This document shows, piece by piece, positions 27,293-35,018 of a stretch of 64,000 bases of DNA. Where the stretch lies: assembly GCF_009746585.1 (NCBI RefSeq), contig NZ_WRPO01000020.1, positions 1-64,000 of the forward strand. The letters run 5' to 3'. The position numbers and the translations under genes are program-made. Positions within the stretch are counted from its first letter, which is position 1. Every line of letters begins with the position of its first letter. The notes under the pieces are model-generated. The model had not been told where the DNA came from, ran no database searches, and saw only the letters and a list, made by a program, of their open reading frames with translations. The stretch is from Novosphingobium aquimarinum (lineage in GTDB: Bacteria; Pseudomonadota; Alphaproteobacteria; Sphingomonadales; Sphingomonadaceae).

Positions 27293-28714
27293 CTAGGCGT
27301 TGAACCCGACGCGCGGCACTGGCGACCAGGCCGTCTCGCCGCGAAAGTGGCGTTTGATGCCGACCAGCCGGAAGACGAGATTGATCTGGCGATAGCCGAA
27401 GTTCTCGACCACTGCGGCCACGGAAATGCGAAACAGATCCCGCGCTGTCGGCGTGCGTTTCAGCTGCGATTCCTCTAGCGCTAGCGTTCCCACGCTCAGC
27501 CCGGTCCCCATGACGAACGTGAGGAACAGATAGGCCAGTGCGGCCTGTCCGGACAGGATCCCGAATGCGTAGGCGACGGGGAACACGAAATAGCCGATCA
27601 GTTCGGATGGGGGACCGATGACGTCCTCCAGCACGAGCTGCGGCATCATCACGAGGCCGATGCGGCCATAGCGGCGATTGAACAGCATCGACCGGTGCAG
27701 ACCGACGGTTTCCAGCGCGCCTTGTTGCCACCGCGCTCGCTGATTGCGCAGGCCGCCCAGTGTCACGGGTGCTTCGGTCCAGCACACGATTTCGGGGACG
27801 AAGCCGATCGAGTAAGGCTCCTGCTTGTCCCGCATATGGCGGTGCAGCCGGACGACGAGTTCGAGGTCCTCGCCCAGGACATCGTGGCGATAGCCACCGA
27901 CCTCGATCAGCTTGTCGCGCCGAAACAGACCGAACGCGCCGGAGATCAGCATGAGCGCGTTGAAGTGCGCGTTCGCGACCCGGTTGGTGAGAAAGGCGCG
28001 CAGATACTCGATCACCTGGAAACGCGGGATCCAAGCCCGAGGCACGCCGATCTTGCGCAAGGATCCGCCTTTGATTTCGCACCCGTTCGCGATCCGGATC
28101 GCCCCGCCGACCGCAACGAGCGAGCCGTCATCGGCCATGAAGGGCTCGGCCGATCGGAGCAGCCCGTCCGGCTCGATGATGGAATCGGCATCGATGATGC
28201 AGACCAGGGGCGTGGTGGCAAACCCGATTCCGGCATTTGCCGCGTCCGCCTTTCGCCCGTTCTCCTTGTCGATCACCACCAGGTTCGGGTGGGTTGCCGA
28301 ACGATCCGTGCCCAGGATCTTCGTCACCTGCATTTCCGCCACCTGAACCATGGACGCAGGTTCCAGAGAGAAAGCGGTGATAAGCGTTTCCAGCGTCGCA
28401 TCGGTGGAACCGTCATTCACCACGATGACCTCGTGGTGCGGATATTCGAGCGCCAGCAGCGCGCGCACGCTGTCGGTGATGGACAGTGCTTCGTTGAAGG
28501 CCGGCGCCACGACGGTGATGGGTGGTGCCAGATCGGCATAACGCGACCACAAGTCGATCGAGCGACTGGCAGGCGGTACCCTGGTGTAGAAGACGTAGGC
28601 CGCGACCAGCAATTGCCCCAGGCTGATCAGATTGCGCAGCGTGACGATGAGAAAGCAGCTCCAGGCCAGGCCCAGAATGAGCATGGAGACCCAGACGAGC
28701 CAGGGATCCTGCAT
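27293..28714 (-). CDS. Processive-type family 2 glycosyltransferase (BcsA/PgaC-like)
   Basis: The 473-residue membrane enzyme has an N-terminal helix (residues 8-40). The cytoplasmic GT-A domain has VVNDGSTD, IIDADSI, LGEDLEL and the processive QRARW motif. Three or four C-terminal helices follow. The D,D,D,QXXRW set is that of synthases polymerising beta-linked sugars such as N-acetylglucosamine or glucose. It is the last gene of a leftward run that begins with a receiver protein and includes a YaiO-like porin and a HEAT protein. This suggests a secretion/synthase unit for one exopolysaccharide. The start overlaps the HEAT gene stop (TAATG). Confidence 0.85.
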   Translation of the reverse strand: MQDPWLVWVSMLILGLAWSCFLIVTLRNLISLGQLLVAAYVFYTRVPPASRSIDLWSRYADLAPPITVVAPAFNEALSITDSVRALLALEYPHHEVIVVNDGSTDATLETLITAFSLEPASMVQVAEMQVTKILGTDRSATHPNLVVIDKENGRKADAANAGIGFATTPLVCIIDADSIIEPDGLLRSAEPFMADDGSLVAVGGAIRIANGCEIKGGSLRKIGVPRAWIPRFQVIEYLRAFLTNRVANAHFNALMLISGAFGLFRRDKLIEVGGYRHDVLGEDLELVVRLHRHMRDKQEPYSIGFVPEIVCWTEAPVTLGGLRNQRARWQQGALETVGLHRSMLFNRRYGRIGLVMMPQLVLEDVIGPPSELIGYFVFPVAYAFGILSGQAALAYLFLTFVMGTGLSVGTLALEESQLKRTPTARDLFRISVAAVVENFGYRQINLVFRLVGIKRHFRGETAWSPVPRVGFNA

Positions 28715-29685
28715 TACGCCCGCTTCTGAGCGGGGGCTGCGGGCTTCAATCGCGCGAGCGCCTGGCCGGCCTGCATCGCCACCCAGCGGGACGAATCCTG
28801 TTCGAGCCGGAGCAACTCTTCGATCGCCTGACGAAGCCCGAGCGCGCTGCAGACTTTGGCCGCGCGGGCCCGGACCGATTCATCATGGTCGCGCAGCATC
28901 GCAATCACCCATTCGCCCCGGCCCGCATGACCGAGTTGAGCGGTGGCCTGCAATGCGGCATTGCGGACGAGAGGATGTTCATCGCGACTAGCCTCGCACA
29001 ATGTGGCCAGAACGTCGAGTTGTCCGCTCCAACCGAGCGCATCGATGAGGAGCATGCGCAACTGCGCGGGTAGGTCTCCATCCAGCACGTCCAGGATCTC
29101 GGGCGTCCTGACTGGCGCGAGCGAGCGCATGATCGCGCGATGAAGCGGCGTCGGCGGCGTTTCGTACAAGTTCAGCAGCGATATCGTATCGCGCAAGGAG
29201 GGCAAGCGATCCAGGCGCGCCAATGCTCCTGCCGCTTCCAGGCGCACGGATGGGGCCGGATCGGTCGCCATGACAGTGGCAAGAGCGTCCGTACACAATC
29301 GGCTGCCGAACCCCTCCAGCATCCGAATAGCGATTACCCGCGCGGTGGGGCGCGGGTTCTGGGTCCTTACCAGCGCCGCGTCGAACAGGCCTTCGGATTC
29401 GACGAGACGCAGCAGGCGCTGGCCTTCTTCTCCGCGCAAGAGCTTCAGCAAGTGGGTAACCGCCTGGAGCCTGGCTGCGCGCGACCACGCCGCTTTTGGC
29501 GCGGTTTCGTCTGCCTGAGCGCCACCTGCGCAGTGCTGCAGATAGTGCCGGGTAATGTCGCGCTGGATTGCCTCGCGCCGGCTTGCGGTGCGTTCGTCGC
29601 GCCAGCGTCGCAAGATGAGCCATGCCATGTAGGCGGACATGGCCAGCGAGATGACGGCGGATATATAGGTGACGGCCTGGACCAT
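28714..29685 (-). CDS. HEAT-repeat protein with N-terminal membrane anchor
   Basis: The 323-residue protein has one N-terminal membrane helix (residues 5-25) and a soluble alpha-solenoid from about residue 70. At least five HEAT-like units are visible, for example PSVRLEAAGALARLDRLP, HPLVRNAALQATAQLGHAG and ESVRARAAKVCSALGLR. It is a probable scaffold in the periplasm or cytoplasm linking the GT2 synthase to the porin. The orientation of the anchor is not certain. It is coupled to the GT2 gene by TAATG and abuts the YaiO-like gene. Confidence 0.75.
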   Translation of the reverse strand: MVQAVTYISAVISLAMSAYMAWLILRRWRDERTASRREAIQRDITRHYLQHCAGGAQADETAPKAAWSRAARLQAVTHLLKLLRGEEGQRLLRLVESEGLFDAALVRTQNPRPTARVIAIRMLEGFGSRLCTDALATVMATDPAPSVRLEAAGALARLDRLPSLRDTISLLNLYETPPTPLHRAIMRSLAPVRTPEILDVLDGDLPAQLRMLLIDALGWSGQLDVLATLCEASRDEHPLVRNAALQATAQLGHAGRGEWVIAMLRDHDESVRARAAKVCSALGLRQAIEELLRLEQDSSRWVAMQAGQALARLKPAAPAQKRA

Positions 29686-30798
29686 CTAGCCACCAAACCG
29701 CCAGCTCAGTCCGAGCACGGCACCGTCCCTCGTATAAGTACGGCTGCGCCTTTCGTGTTCGGCCGATACCCGCAGCGTCACTCTGTCCGAAATCGGAACG
29801 CTGATCCCGCCGTAAAGCGCGCGCACTTCGCGCGTAATGCCGGCTTCGGTATCGGGGTAGGATGCGGCTCCCAGAAACAGCGAGGAAGCGCCTGGCCCCA
29901 GGGCATCGGCACGCAGCGATGCTCCGGCCTTGGCGCGCGTGTCCTTTTGAAGCAGCACGATCGCCTGGCCAGTAAGGCTCAAACCCGGGGTCGCCGCAAT
30001 GCGAAGCGCAGGCCGGATCGAGCCGACGGTGGTGTCGCTGTACTGCGCATAGCGCACGTCGAGGAGAGCCGTCGCCTTCGCACCCAAGGGCACGGCACCG
30101 CCGGCGGAGACGCCCCATTCCTCGCGGAAGTCCGCAGACGGAGTCCATGCAGCCTCGAGGTATGCCGAACCGCCACCCAGGCGGCGATCGAGCCGCACGG
30201 CGATCCGGGTATCGGCGCGCGCGCGCTGCTCGCGGATTGCCGAGACCGAAAGCGTGCTGGCCCCGAACTGTCGAAAGCCATCGATGCCGAAGCTTTCCCA
30301 GGTGTCGGCAACGCCGCTGCGAAGCTTGATCCGAGACAGACCCGCGAAGACGCCGAGACCCTGGCGGTTTCGCGAAGGCCCGCCCTGAGCTTGTGCGTTG
30401 TCGATCGATCGCAGAACCTGATCGAGCTCGGGATATGCGGGACTTTCGGCAGCGACCATCTCGGCTTGCCGGCGCGCTGCGTCACGCTGGTTCGACCACA
30501 GGAGAATACGGGCCCGCGCGAGCCGGATGTCGTTGTCTCGCGGTGCCAAAGCGAGCGCCTCGTCGATGGTCGCGAGCGCAAGGGGCAAATCACCGGATGC
30601 GGCTTGGGCGACAGCCAGGCGCCGCAACAGATCGGCATCGGCGGGCGAAGCGGAAAGCGCTTTTTCGAGGATCGCGATCGCTTGTTGCGGATCGCCGTCC
30701 TTCAGGGCGCGCTGCGAATCCTCGCGAGCCGATTCCTGCGCGCCGGCGGGGCTAGCGAACAAAGCCAGAGAGGCTAGCGCGGCAAACCCGCTACGCAT
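29686..30798 (-). CDS. YaiO-like outer-membrane beta-barrel with TPR repeats
   Basis: The 370-residue protein has a signal peptide (FAALASLALFASPAGAQ). Two to three TPR units follow (DPQQAIAILEKALSASPADADLLRRLA and DLPLALATIDEALALAPRDNDIRLARARILL, quoted in part). From about residue 140 the rest alternates short beta strands and ends in WRFGG, an outer-membrane barrel signature. YaiO-type barrels accompany polysaccharide synthases such as those of the Pga and Bcs types. The true start is the ATG at 30798; the frame to 30951 is antisense noise. It overlaps the receiver gene by eight bases. Confidence 0.8.
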   Translation of the reverse strand: MRSGFAALASLALFASPAGAQESAREDSQRALKDGDPQQAIAILEKALSASPADADLLRRLAVAQAASGDLPLALATIDEALALAPRDNDIRLARARILLWSNQRDAARRQAEMVAAESPAYPELDQVLRSIDNAQAQGGPSRNRQGLGVFAGLSRIKLRSGVADTWESFGIDGFRQFGASTLSVSAIREQRARADTRIAVRLDRRLGGGSAYLEAAWTPSADFREEWGVSAGGAVPLGAKATALLDVRYAQYSDTTVGSIRPALRIAATPGLSLTGQAIVLLQKDTRAKAGASLRADALGPGASSLFLGAASYPDTEAGITREVRALYGGISVPISDRVTLRVSAEHERRSRTYTRDGAVLGLSWRFGG

Positions 30799-31174
30799 CG
30801 GCCGGGTTGGAGATGACGAGGAGTTTGTCCACTCTCGCCAACAGCTCCTCGGGGATGAACGGTTTGGTGATATATTCGCTGGCACCGCCTCGCAAAGCGC
30901 TGACGATGTCCTCCTGCTCCTTGCGCGCCGTGAGCACCAGCACAGGAACATTCGCGAGTTGCGGGTCCGCTTTGAACGCCCGCAGTACCTCGGGTCCCGA
31001 AAGGACCGGCATCATCGAATCGAGCACCACCAGATCGGGTGTGCGAGCACGCGCCTGTGCCAGGGCCGCTTCGCCGTCTGCAACGGTTACAACCTCGTGA
31101 CCAGCTGTTTCGAGCCGAAATTGCACGAGGTCGGCGAGAATGTCGTCATCGTCTGCGACAAGGATGTAAGCCAT
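30791..31174 (-). CDS. Stand-alone receiver (CheY-like) response regulator
   Basis: The 127-residue protein is one receiver domain: the acidic patch ILVADDDD, phospho-acceptor Asp in LVVLDSMMPVLSG, Thr in VLVLTARKEQ and Lys in YITKPFIPEE. There is no output domain, so it acts by protein contact. It heads the YaiO-HEAT-GT2 operon and faces the divergent HisKA-REC-HPt gene. This HPt protein is the obvious candidate phospho-donor. The combination implies post-translational switching of polysaccharide output. Confidence 0.85.
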   Translation of the reverse strand: MAYILVADDDDILADLVQFRLETAGHEVVTVADGEAALAQARARTPDLVVLDSMMPVLSGPEVLRAFKADPQLANVPVLVLTARKEQEDIVSALRGGASEYITKPFIPEELLARVDKLLVISNPADA

Positions 31175-31542
31175 TTGTACCTCGGTGATAAGGGACAGTG
31201 ATTGCTAGGGAATCACTGCCAAGATAAAGTTAAGTTGACCGTAATTTTTGGCCAGCAGAGTCCGGATTGGCCGCGGATCGGAGGTGGCCGTGCTTGGCAG
31301 TGAGTTACCGTTGAAAACATGGACGGACAGCGAGCGCTCTTGTCGCGAACGCACCATCCGATGCGACAGGGGCCGGTTCGAGTTACACGCGGATTGCAAA
31401 ACCCATTAGAAAGCCGTCCAATTGGCTCGCTTGCGAAACGCTGCGAAAGACCGGTGAAGACAAGCAAGGCCCTGGGGGTGCACGAAATGCGGCGACGGCC
31501 GAAGCGGCCGAACCAGCCTTCGGGAACGGATGGAGATTGGGA
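31175..31542. promoter_or_regulatory. Divergent control region between receiver operon and HisKA-REC-HPt gene
   Basis: These 368 bases hold no gene that I can support. An 11-base element, CTTGGCAGTGA, occurs at 31293-31303 on the plus strand and at 31213-31223 on the minus strand. Each copy points toward the gene on its side. A hairpin (cagtgatt with aatcactg, 31196-31218) overlaps the minus copy, 22 bases before the receiver ATG. The layout suggests a shared regulator of the two divergent units. No sigma-54 motif was seen here. Confidence 0.4.
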
Positions 31543-33294
31543 ATGCAGAGCTCGTGGACCGAATTGCCGCTCGAAGACCAAGTCGAGTTCCTGTCGCGCC
31601 GGCTGGAGCGCGCCACCAGAGCGCTCGACGATGCGGAAACGATGCTCGAGCAGCGCATGCGCGACCTGGCCCGCGCCAATGGCGAGCTCAGCAAGCGCGA
31701 AGGCGAACTGGTCGAGCGACTGAACATCGAGAACCGGCAGTTGCTCAGCGCGCAGCGGACGGCGCGAATGGCGACAATCTATGGCGACCCCGAGAGCGGT
31801 TATACGGTCTCCGCGCATTTGGCGGTCCTGCTGGGTCTGCCGCAAGGCTCCGCCGTGAACATGGAGCGTCTCATCGAAGCGATTCATCCGCTCGACAAGA
31901 AGCGGTTCCTGCGCGTCGCGGGCAACTTCTACGAGACGTTCGCTCCGGACATCGATCACACTTTCGAGCATCGGGTCATCCGCAACGACGGCGCGGTGCG
32001 CTGGTTCGAGTGGCACGTGCGGCGGGACAGTACATCCGACCTGGGCCGAATTCCCGTGTTCGGGTCCGTGCGCGACGTGACCGAGAGCCGTGCCAACGCG
32101 CGTCGGATCAAGGCCCTGCAATTGCGGGCCGAGCGTCGCATCGACCAACTGGACAGACTGACCGATGCACTGGCGCAAGCGCGGTTCGAAACCGAAGAGG
32201 CACTGGACAAGCGCAACCAGTTCATCTCCGATGTGGCGCATCGCATCCGCACGCCGATGGGCGGCTTGACCGGTGCGATGGAATTGCTGGCGCAGCGCTA
32301 CCCCGGCGACGACATCGCCGGCAGAGCGCTCGAAGCCGCAGACAGTCTGGCCGCGATCGCCCACAGCCTGATCGAGGCGGCGGACGAAACCGGCCGTGAC
32401 GACTTGGCCCTCGATGAGCCCGAAACATTCGAGCCGGGCGTTGCCGAAGCCGTCCGCGTGGAGTCGAATAGCTCCGATCGGCCGGATTCGTCCCTTCTGC
32501 GGACGATCGATGGGGAAGCGCCCAGGATTCTCCTTGCCGAGGATACCGAAAGCAACAGCTTCATCATCAGTCGCCTGGTCGAAAGTCTGGGAGGCGAGGT
32601 CGTGACCGTATTCAATGGCCGCGATGCCCTCGAAGCCGTCCGCAACGAGCCCTTCGACGCCGTGCTGATGGATGTGATGATGCCGGTGATGACGGGCGAA
32701 GAAGCTACCCGTGCCATCCGCGCTCTGCCGGGTCCGCGATCGGGCACGCCGATCATCGGTATCACCGCGCATAGCCTGCAGGCGGAGCGCAAGAGCCTGC
32801 TCGCCGCCGGGATGTCCGCCTGTCTCGTCAAGCCGATCCGGCGCGATGCGCTTGAAGCCGCCTTGCGCGAGGCTTTGGGAGCCGGCGCGGAGCCTTCGGG
32901 CGTCAGCGACGAGGCGTATGGAGCCAGCGGCGAGCCGGACGCGGCCGATGCGCTGTTCGATGTCGAGGCCTTCCTCGAATGCTTCCTCGTCCTGCCCCCG
33001 TCCTTTCGCGAGCGCATGCTTCAGGCCTTCACCAAGGATCTCACCACCAATGGCGAGCAATTGACGCTGGCCATCGAGGCGGGAGACGGGGACATGACGG
33101 ACAAGGTTGCGCATAGGTTGAAAGGCATCTGTTTGAATGTCGGCGCGGTCGCGGTCGTGGAGGAACTCCGGAAACTGCGCGAAACGCCCCAGGAAGATCA
33201 TGGCGCCCTGCTCGCCCCCTTGCGGGAGGTGATCGCCGCGACTCTGGCAGCCAGCGGCGATCTCTATCGAGACAGGGTGGCGCATGCTCAGTAG
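31543..33294 (+). CDS. PAS-HisKA-REC-HPt protein lacking the ATPase domain
   Basis: The 583-residue cytoplasmic protein begins with a coiled coil (residues 15-65). A PAS domain follows (about 75-190, with FEHRVIRNDGAVRWFEWH). A HisKA-like helix pair has DVAHRIRTPMGGLTGAMELL with the histidine kept. A linker of about 55 acidic residues leads straight to a receiver (VLMDVMMPVMTG) and an HPt domain (VAHRLKGICLNVGA). The N, G1 and G2 boxes of HATPase are absent, so it cannot autophosphorylate by the usual route. It may be a phosphorelay or dimerisation module. The ATG at 31543 has GGAG upstream; a TTG two codons earlier is possible. It overlaps the convergent WecG-fusion gene by seven bases. Confidence 0.83.
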   Translation: MQSSWTELPLEDQVEFLSRRLERATRALDDAETMLEQRMRDLARANGELSKREGELVERLNIENRQLLSAQRTARMATIYGDPESGYTVSAHLAVLLGLPQGSAVNMERLIEAIHPLDKKRFLRVAGNFYETFAPDIDHTFEHRVIRNDGAVRWFEWHVRRDSTSDLGRIPVFGSVRDVTESRANARRIKALQLRAERRIDQLDRLTDALAQARFETEEALDKRNQFISDVAHRIRTPMGGLTGAMELLAQRYPGDDIAGRALEAADSLAAIAHSLIEAADETGRDDLALDEPETFEPGVAEAVRVESNSSDRPDSSLLRTIDGEAPRILLAEDTESNSFIISRLVESLGGEVVTVFNGRDALEAVRNEPFDAVLMDVMMPVMTGEEATRAIRALPGPRSGTPIIGITAHSLQAERKSLLAAGMSACLVKPIRRDALEAALREALGAGAEPSGVSDEAYGASGEPDAADALFDVEAFLECFLVLPPSFRERMLQAFTKDLTTNGEQLTLAIEAGDGDMTDKVAHRLKGICLNVGAVAVVEELRKLRETPQEDHGALLAPLREVIAATLAASGDLYRDRVAHAQ

Positions 33295-34715
33295 GCTCCC
33301 CGGCCGCTGACCACCGCCGGAACGGTGAGGGCCAGGAGGATGACGTCGGTCACGATCCCACGGCGGCGCAGGTACATGCGGTCCATGGCGACCTGACGCT
33401 TGAAGGGGATCTCGGCGCGGCCGCTGACCTGCCAGATGCAAGTGATACCGGGCTTGCCACCGAGCCGGCGCCAGCTCGAGCGGGTATAGGTCGCCACTTC
33501 GGACGGCAGCGCGGGGCGCGGTCCCACCAGCGACATCTCGCCGGTGAGCACGTTGATGAGCTGCGGCAATTCGTCGATCGAAGTCCGGCGGATGAACCGT
33601 CCGACGCGGGTGATCCGCGGATCGTGCTTCATCTTGAAGCACGTGTCGTCACGCTCGCTTTGCGCGAGCAGTTGCGCCCGGCGCTGTTCGGCATCGACGT
33701 ACATCGAGCGGAACTTGATCATCTTGAAGTTGCGACCGCGCTCGCCGATCCGGGTTTGGCGGAAGAAGATCGGGCCGCCGTCCTCCAGCTTGATGGCGAG
33801 CGCCACCAGCAGGAACATCGGCATGAAGATCAACAGAGCAACCGTAGCGACCGCAAGGTCGAGCCCACGCCTGGCCGCAATAGAGGCCCGGTCGAAGACG
33901 CCACGACATTCGAGCGCGTGGTTGGCGGCATGCGCCAGGAAAATGGCGTTGCCGAGGAGATAGCGGTTGGCAAGGCGGCGCGGCTCCATCGCCAGACGCC
34001 AGACCCACTCGCAGCCCACGGCACGGACCGCCTTGGGCGCGCGCGCAATGCGGCCCGAGTAATAGTCGAACAGTCCGCCGACACCCAGGATGACGGGAAC
34101 GTCGATGCGATGGCGATTGCGCGCGATCCACTTTTCCTGAAGCGGAACGCCGAGGCCGACGAACAGGATCGAGGCGCCCGAGCGATTGATGCGCTCGATC
34201 AGATGGTCCTCGTCCGCCGCGCTGAAAAAGCCGTGCCAAGTCCCCGAGATGTTGAGCTCGGGATAGGTGCGCGCAGCCCAGGCCGCCGCAGCATCGGCAA
34301 TGCCGTGTCCGCCGCCGAGCAGGAAGATGCCCTGGCCCTGCTGTTCCGCCACCCGGCAGATCTCCGGGAAGAGATCGGTGCCATTGAGGTTTTCGCCCAG
34401 TTCAACGCCCGCCATCCGCGCGGCGATGGCCATGCCGCTGCCGTCAGGCAGAATACGGTCGCTCGACGCGAGCGCGCGGCTGTAATCCATGTCGCGATAC
34501 ATCGTGTTGATGCAGTGCGCATTGGCGAAGTTGATGGTGGTGGCCCGACCGCGAGCGGCCATCGTCACGATGTTGACGGCCATGTCTTCACGCTTGGCGT
34601 TGACGAGCTTCTGCCCGAACAGCGTGACGGTCTTTTCGGCACGAGTGCTGCCGAGCTTACTCAGCAGCGTCGCCACATCGACCGTGTCGAATTCACCGTT
34701 GTGATTGTACTTCAT
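33288..34715 (-). CDS. Fused WecG/TagA/CpsF glycosyltransferase and sugar-1-phosphate transferase
   Basis: The 475-residue protein joins two enzymes. Residues 30-245 are a GT26 WecG/TagA domain (FANAHCINTMYRD, ILPDGSGM, GTDLFPEI, LFVGLGVPLQEKW). Residues 265-475 are a bacterial sugar transferase of the WcaJ/WbaP C-terminal kind, with a membrane helix (VATVALLIFMPMFLLVALAI). This half also shows KMIKFRSMY, SIDELPQLINVLTGEMSLVG and GITCIWQVSGR. The second half would load a sugar-phosphate onto undecaprenyl phosphate; the first would add the next sugar. Fusion puts steps one and two in one chain, an inference. A strict sigma-54 promoter lies 41 bases upstream. Confidence 0.88.
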   Translation of the reverse strand: MKYNHNGEFDTVDVATLLSKLGSTRAEKTVTLFGQKLVNAKREDMAVNIVTMAARGRATTINFANAHCINTMYRDMDYSRALASSDRILPDGSGMAIAARMAGVELGENLNGTDLFPEICRVAEQQGQGIFLLGGGHGIADAAAAWAARTYPELNISGTWHGFFSAADEDHLIERINRSGASILFVGLGVPLQEKWIARNRHRIDVPVILGVGGLFDYYSGRIARAPKAVRAVGCEWVWRLAMEPRRLANRYLLGNAIFLAHAANHALECRGVFDRASIAARRGLDLAVATVALLIFMPMFLLVALAIKLEDGGPIFFRQTRIGERGRNFKMIKFRSMYVDAEQRRAQLLAQSERDDTCFKMKHDPRITRVGRFIRRTSIDELPQLINVLTGEMSLVGPRPALPSEVATYTRSSWRRLGGKPGITCIWQVSGRAEIPFKRQVAMDRMYLRRRGIVTDVILLALTVPAVVSGRGAY

Positions 34716-34755
34716 CGAACCACTCCATTGTTTCTCACCGAATGGCCCGACCTCA

Positions 34756-34770
34756 GCAACGGCTGTGCCA
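34756..34770 (-). promoter_or_regulatory. Sigma-54 type promoter of the WecG/sugar-transferase gene
   Basis: On the minus strand the sequence is TGGCACAGCCGTTGC, an exact match to the -24/-12 consensus TGGCAC-N5-TTGC. The expected transcript start near 34744 gives a leader of about 29 bases with a GGAG site before the ATG at 34715. The inverted-repeat activator sites lie 75-150 bases upstream, the normal distance for an enhancer-binding protein. Confidence 0.8.
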
Positions 34771-34845
34771 GTTACAAATCATCCTTTTTTATCAGATCTT
34801 TATAGACAAAGCGCGGCTAGCGGCGGCGCCCGTCCGATGGCGTAT

Positions 34846-34904
34846 TCGCAATATGCGAGCAGCCTTTTTCGCAATCTGACCTAGTTTGCTCTCGCAAAAT
34901 GCGA
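34846..34904. promoter_or_regulatory. Three evenly spaced inverted-repeat activator sites
   Basis: TCGCA-N3-TGCGA occurs perfectly at 34846-34858 and 34892-34904. A half-degenerate copy (TCGCA-N3-TGACC) lies at 34869-34881. Start-to-start distances are 23 and 23 bases. The trio lies midway between two outward sigma-54 promoters. The same type of site occurs in the region at 43.8 kb. The likely binder is the sigma-54 activator encoded at 44521-45942. Confidence 0.7.
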
Positions 34905-34967
34905 ATTGCGTACCGCCGGTCGCCCAGATCGGGGACGATTTGCCCAAAGCGCCCGGAATTACGGGTT

Positions 34968-34982
34968 TGGCACGGATCTTGA
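34968..34982 (+). promoter_or_regulatory. Sigma-54 type promoter of the flippase operon
   Basis: The sequence TGGCACGGATCTTGA has the -24 box intact and the -12 box as TTGA instead of TTGC. The GG and GA elements are ten bases apart as required. The expected start near 34993 would give a short leader before the flippase ATG at 35019. The activator sites end 64 bases upstream. Confidence 0.65.
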
Positions 34983-35018
34983 TGAGTTGGCATCAAACCA
35001 ATTCGGGGATCGCGGCAC

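Noticed and set aside
25767..28082. 771-codon minus-strand frame across the kinase C-terminus and the GT2 gene
   Set aside because: It runs opposite to one supported gene and through another in the wrong frame, and shows no domain.
31175..31542. A sigma-54 promoter at the TTGGCA sequences
   Set aside because: GG is not followed by GC at the required ten-base distance in either copy of CTTGGCAGTGA.
31213..33642. 809-codon open frame on the minus strand opposite the HisKA-REC-HPt gene
   Set aside because: It is the antisense shadow of a clear gene in GC-rich DNA; its composition (His/Arg/Gly-rich, no domain) is not protein-like.
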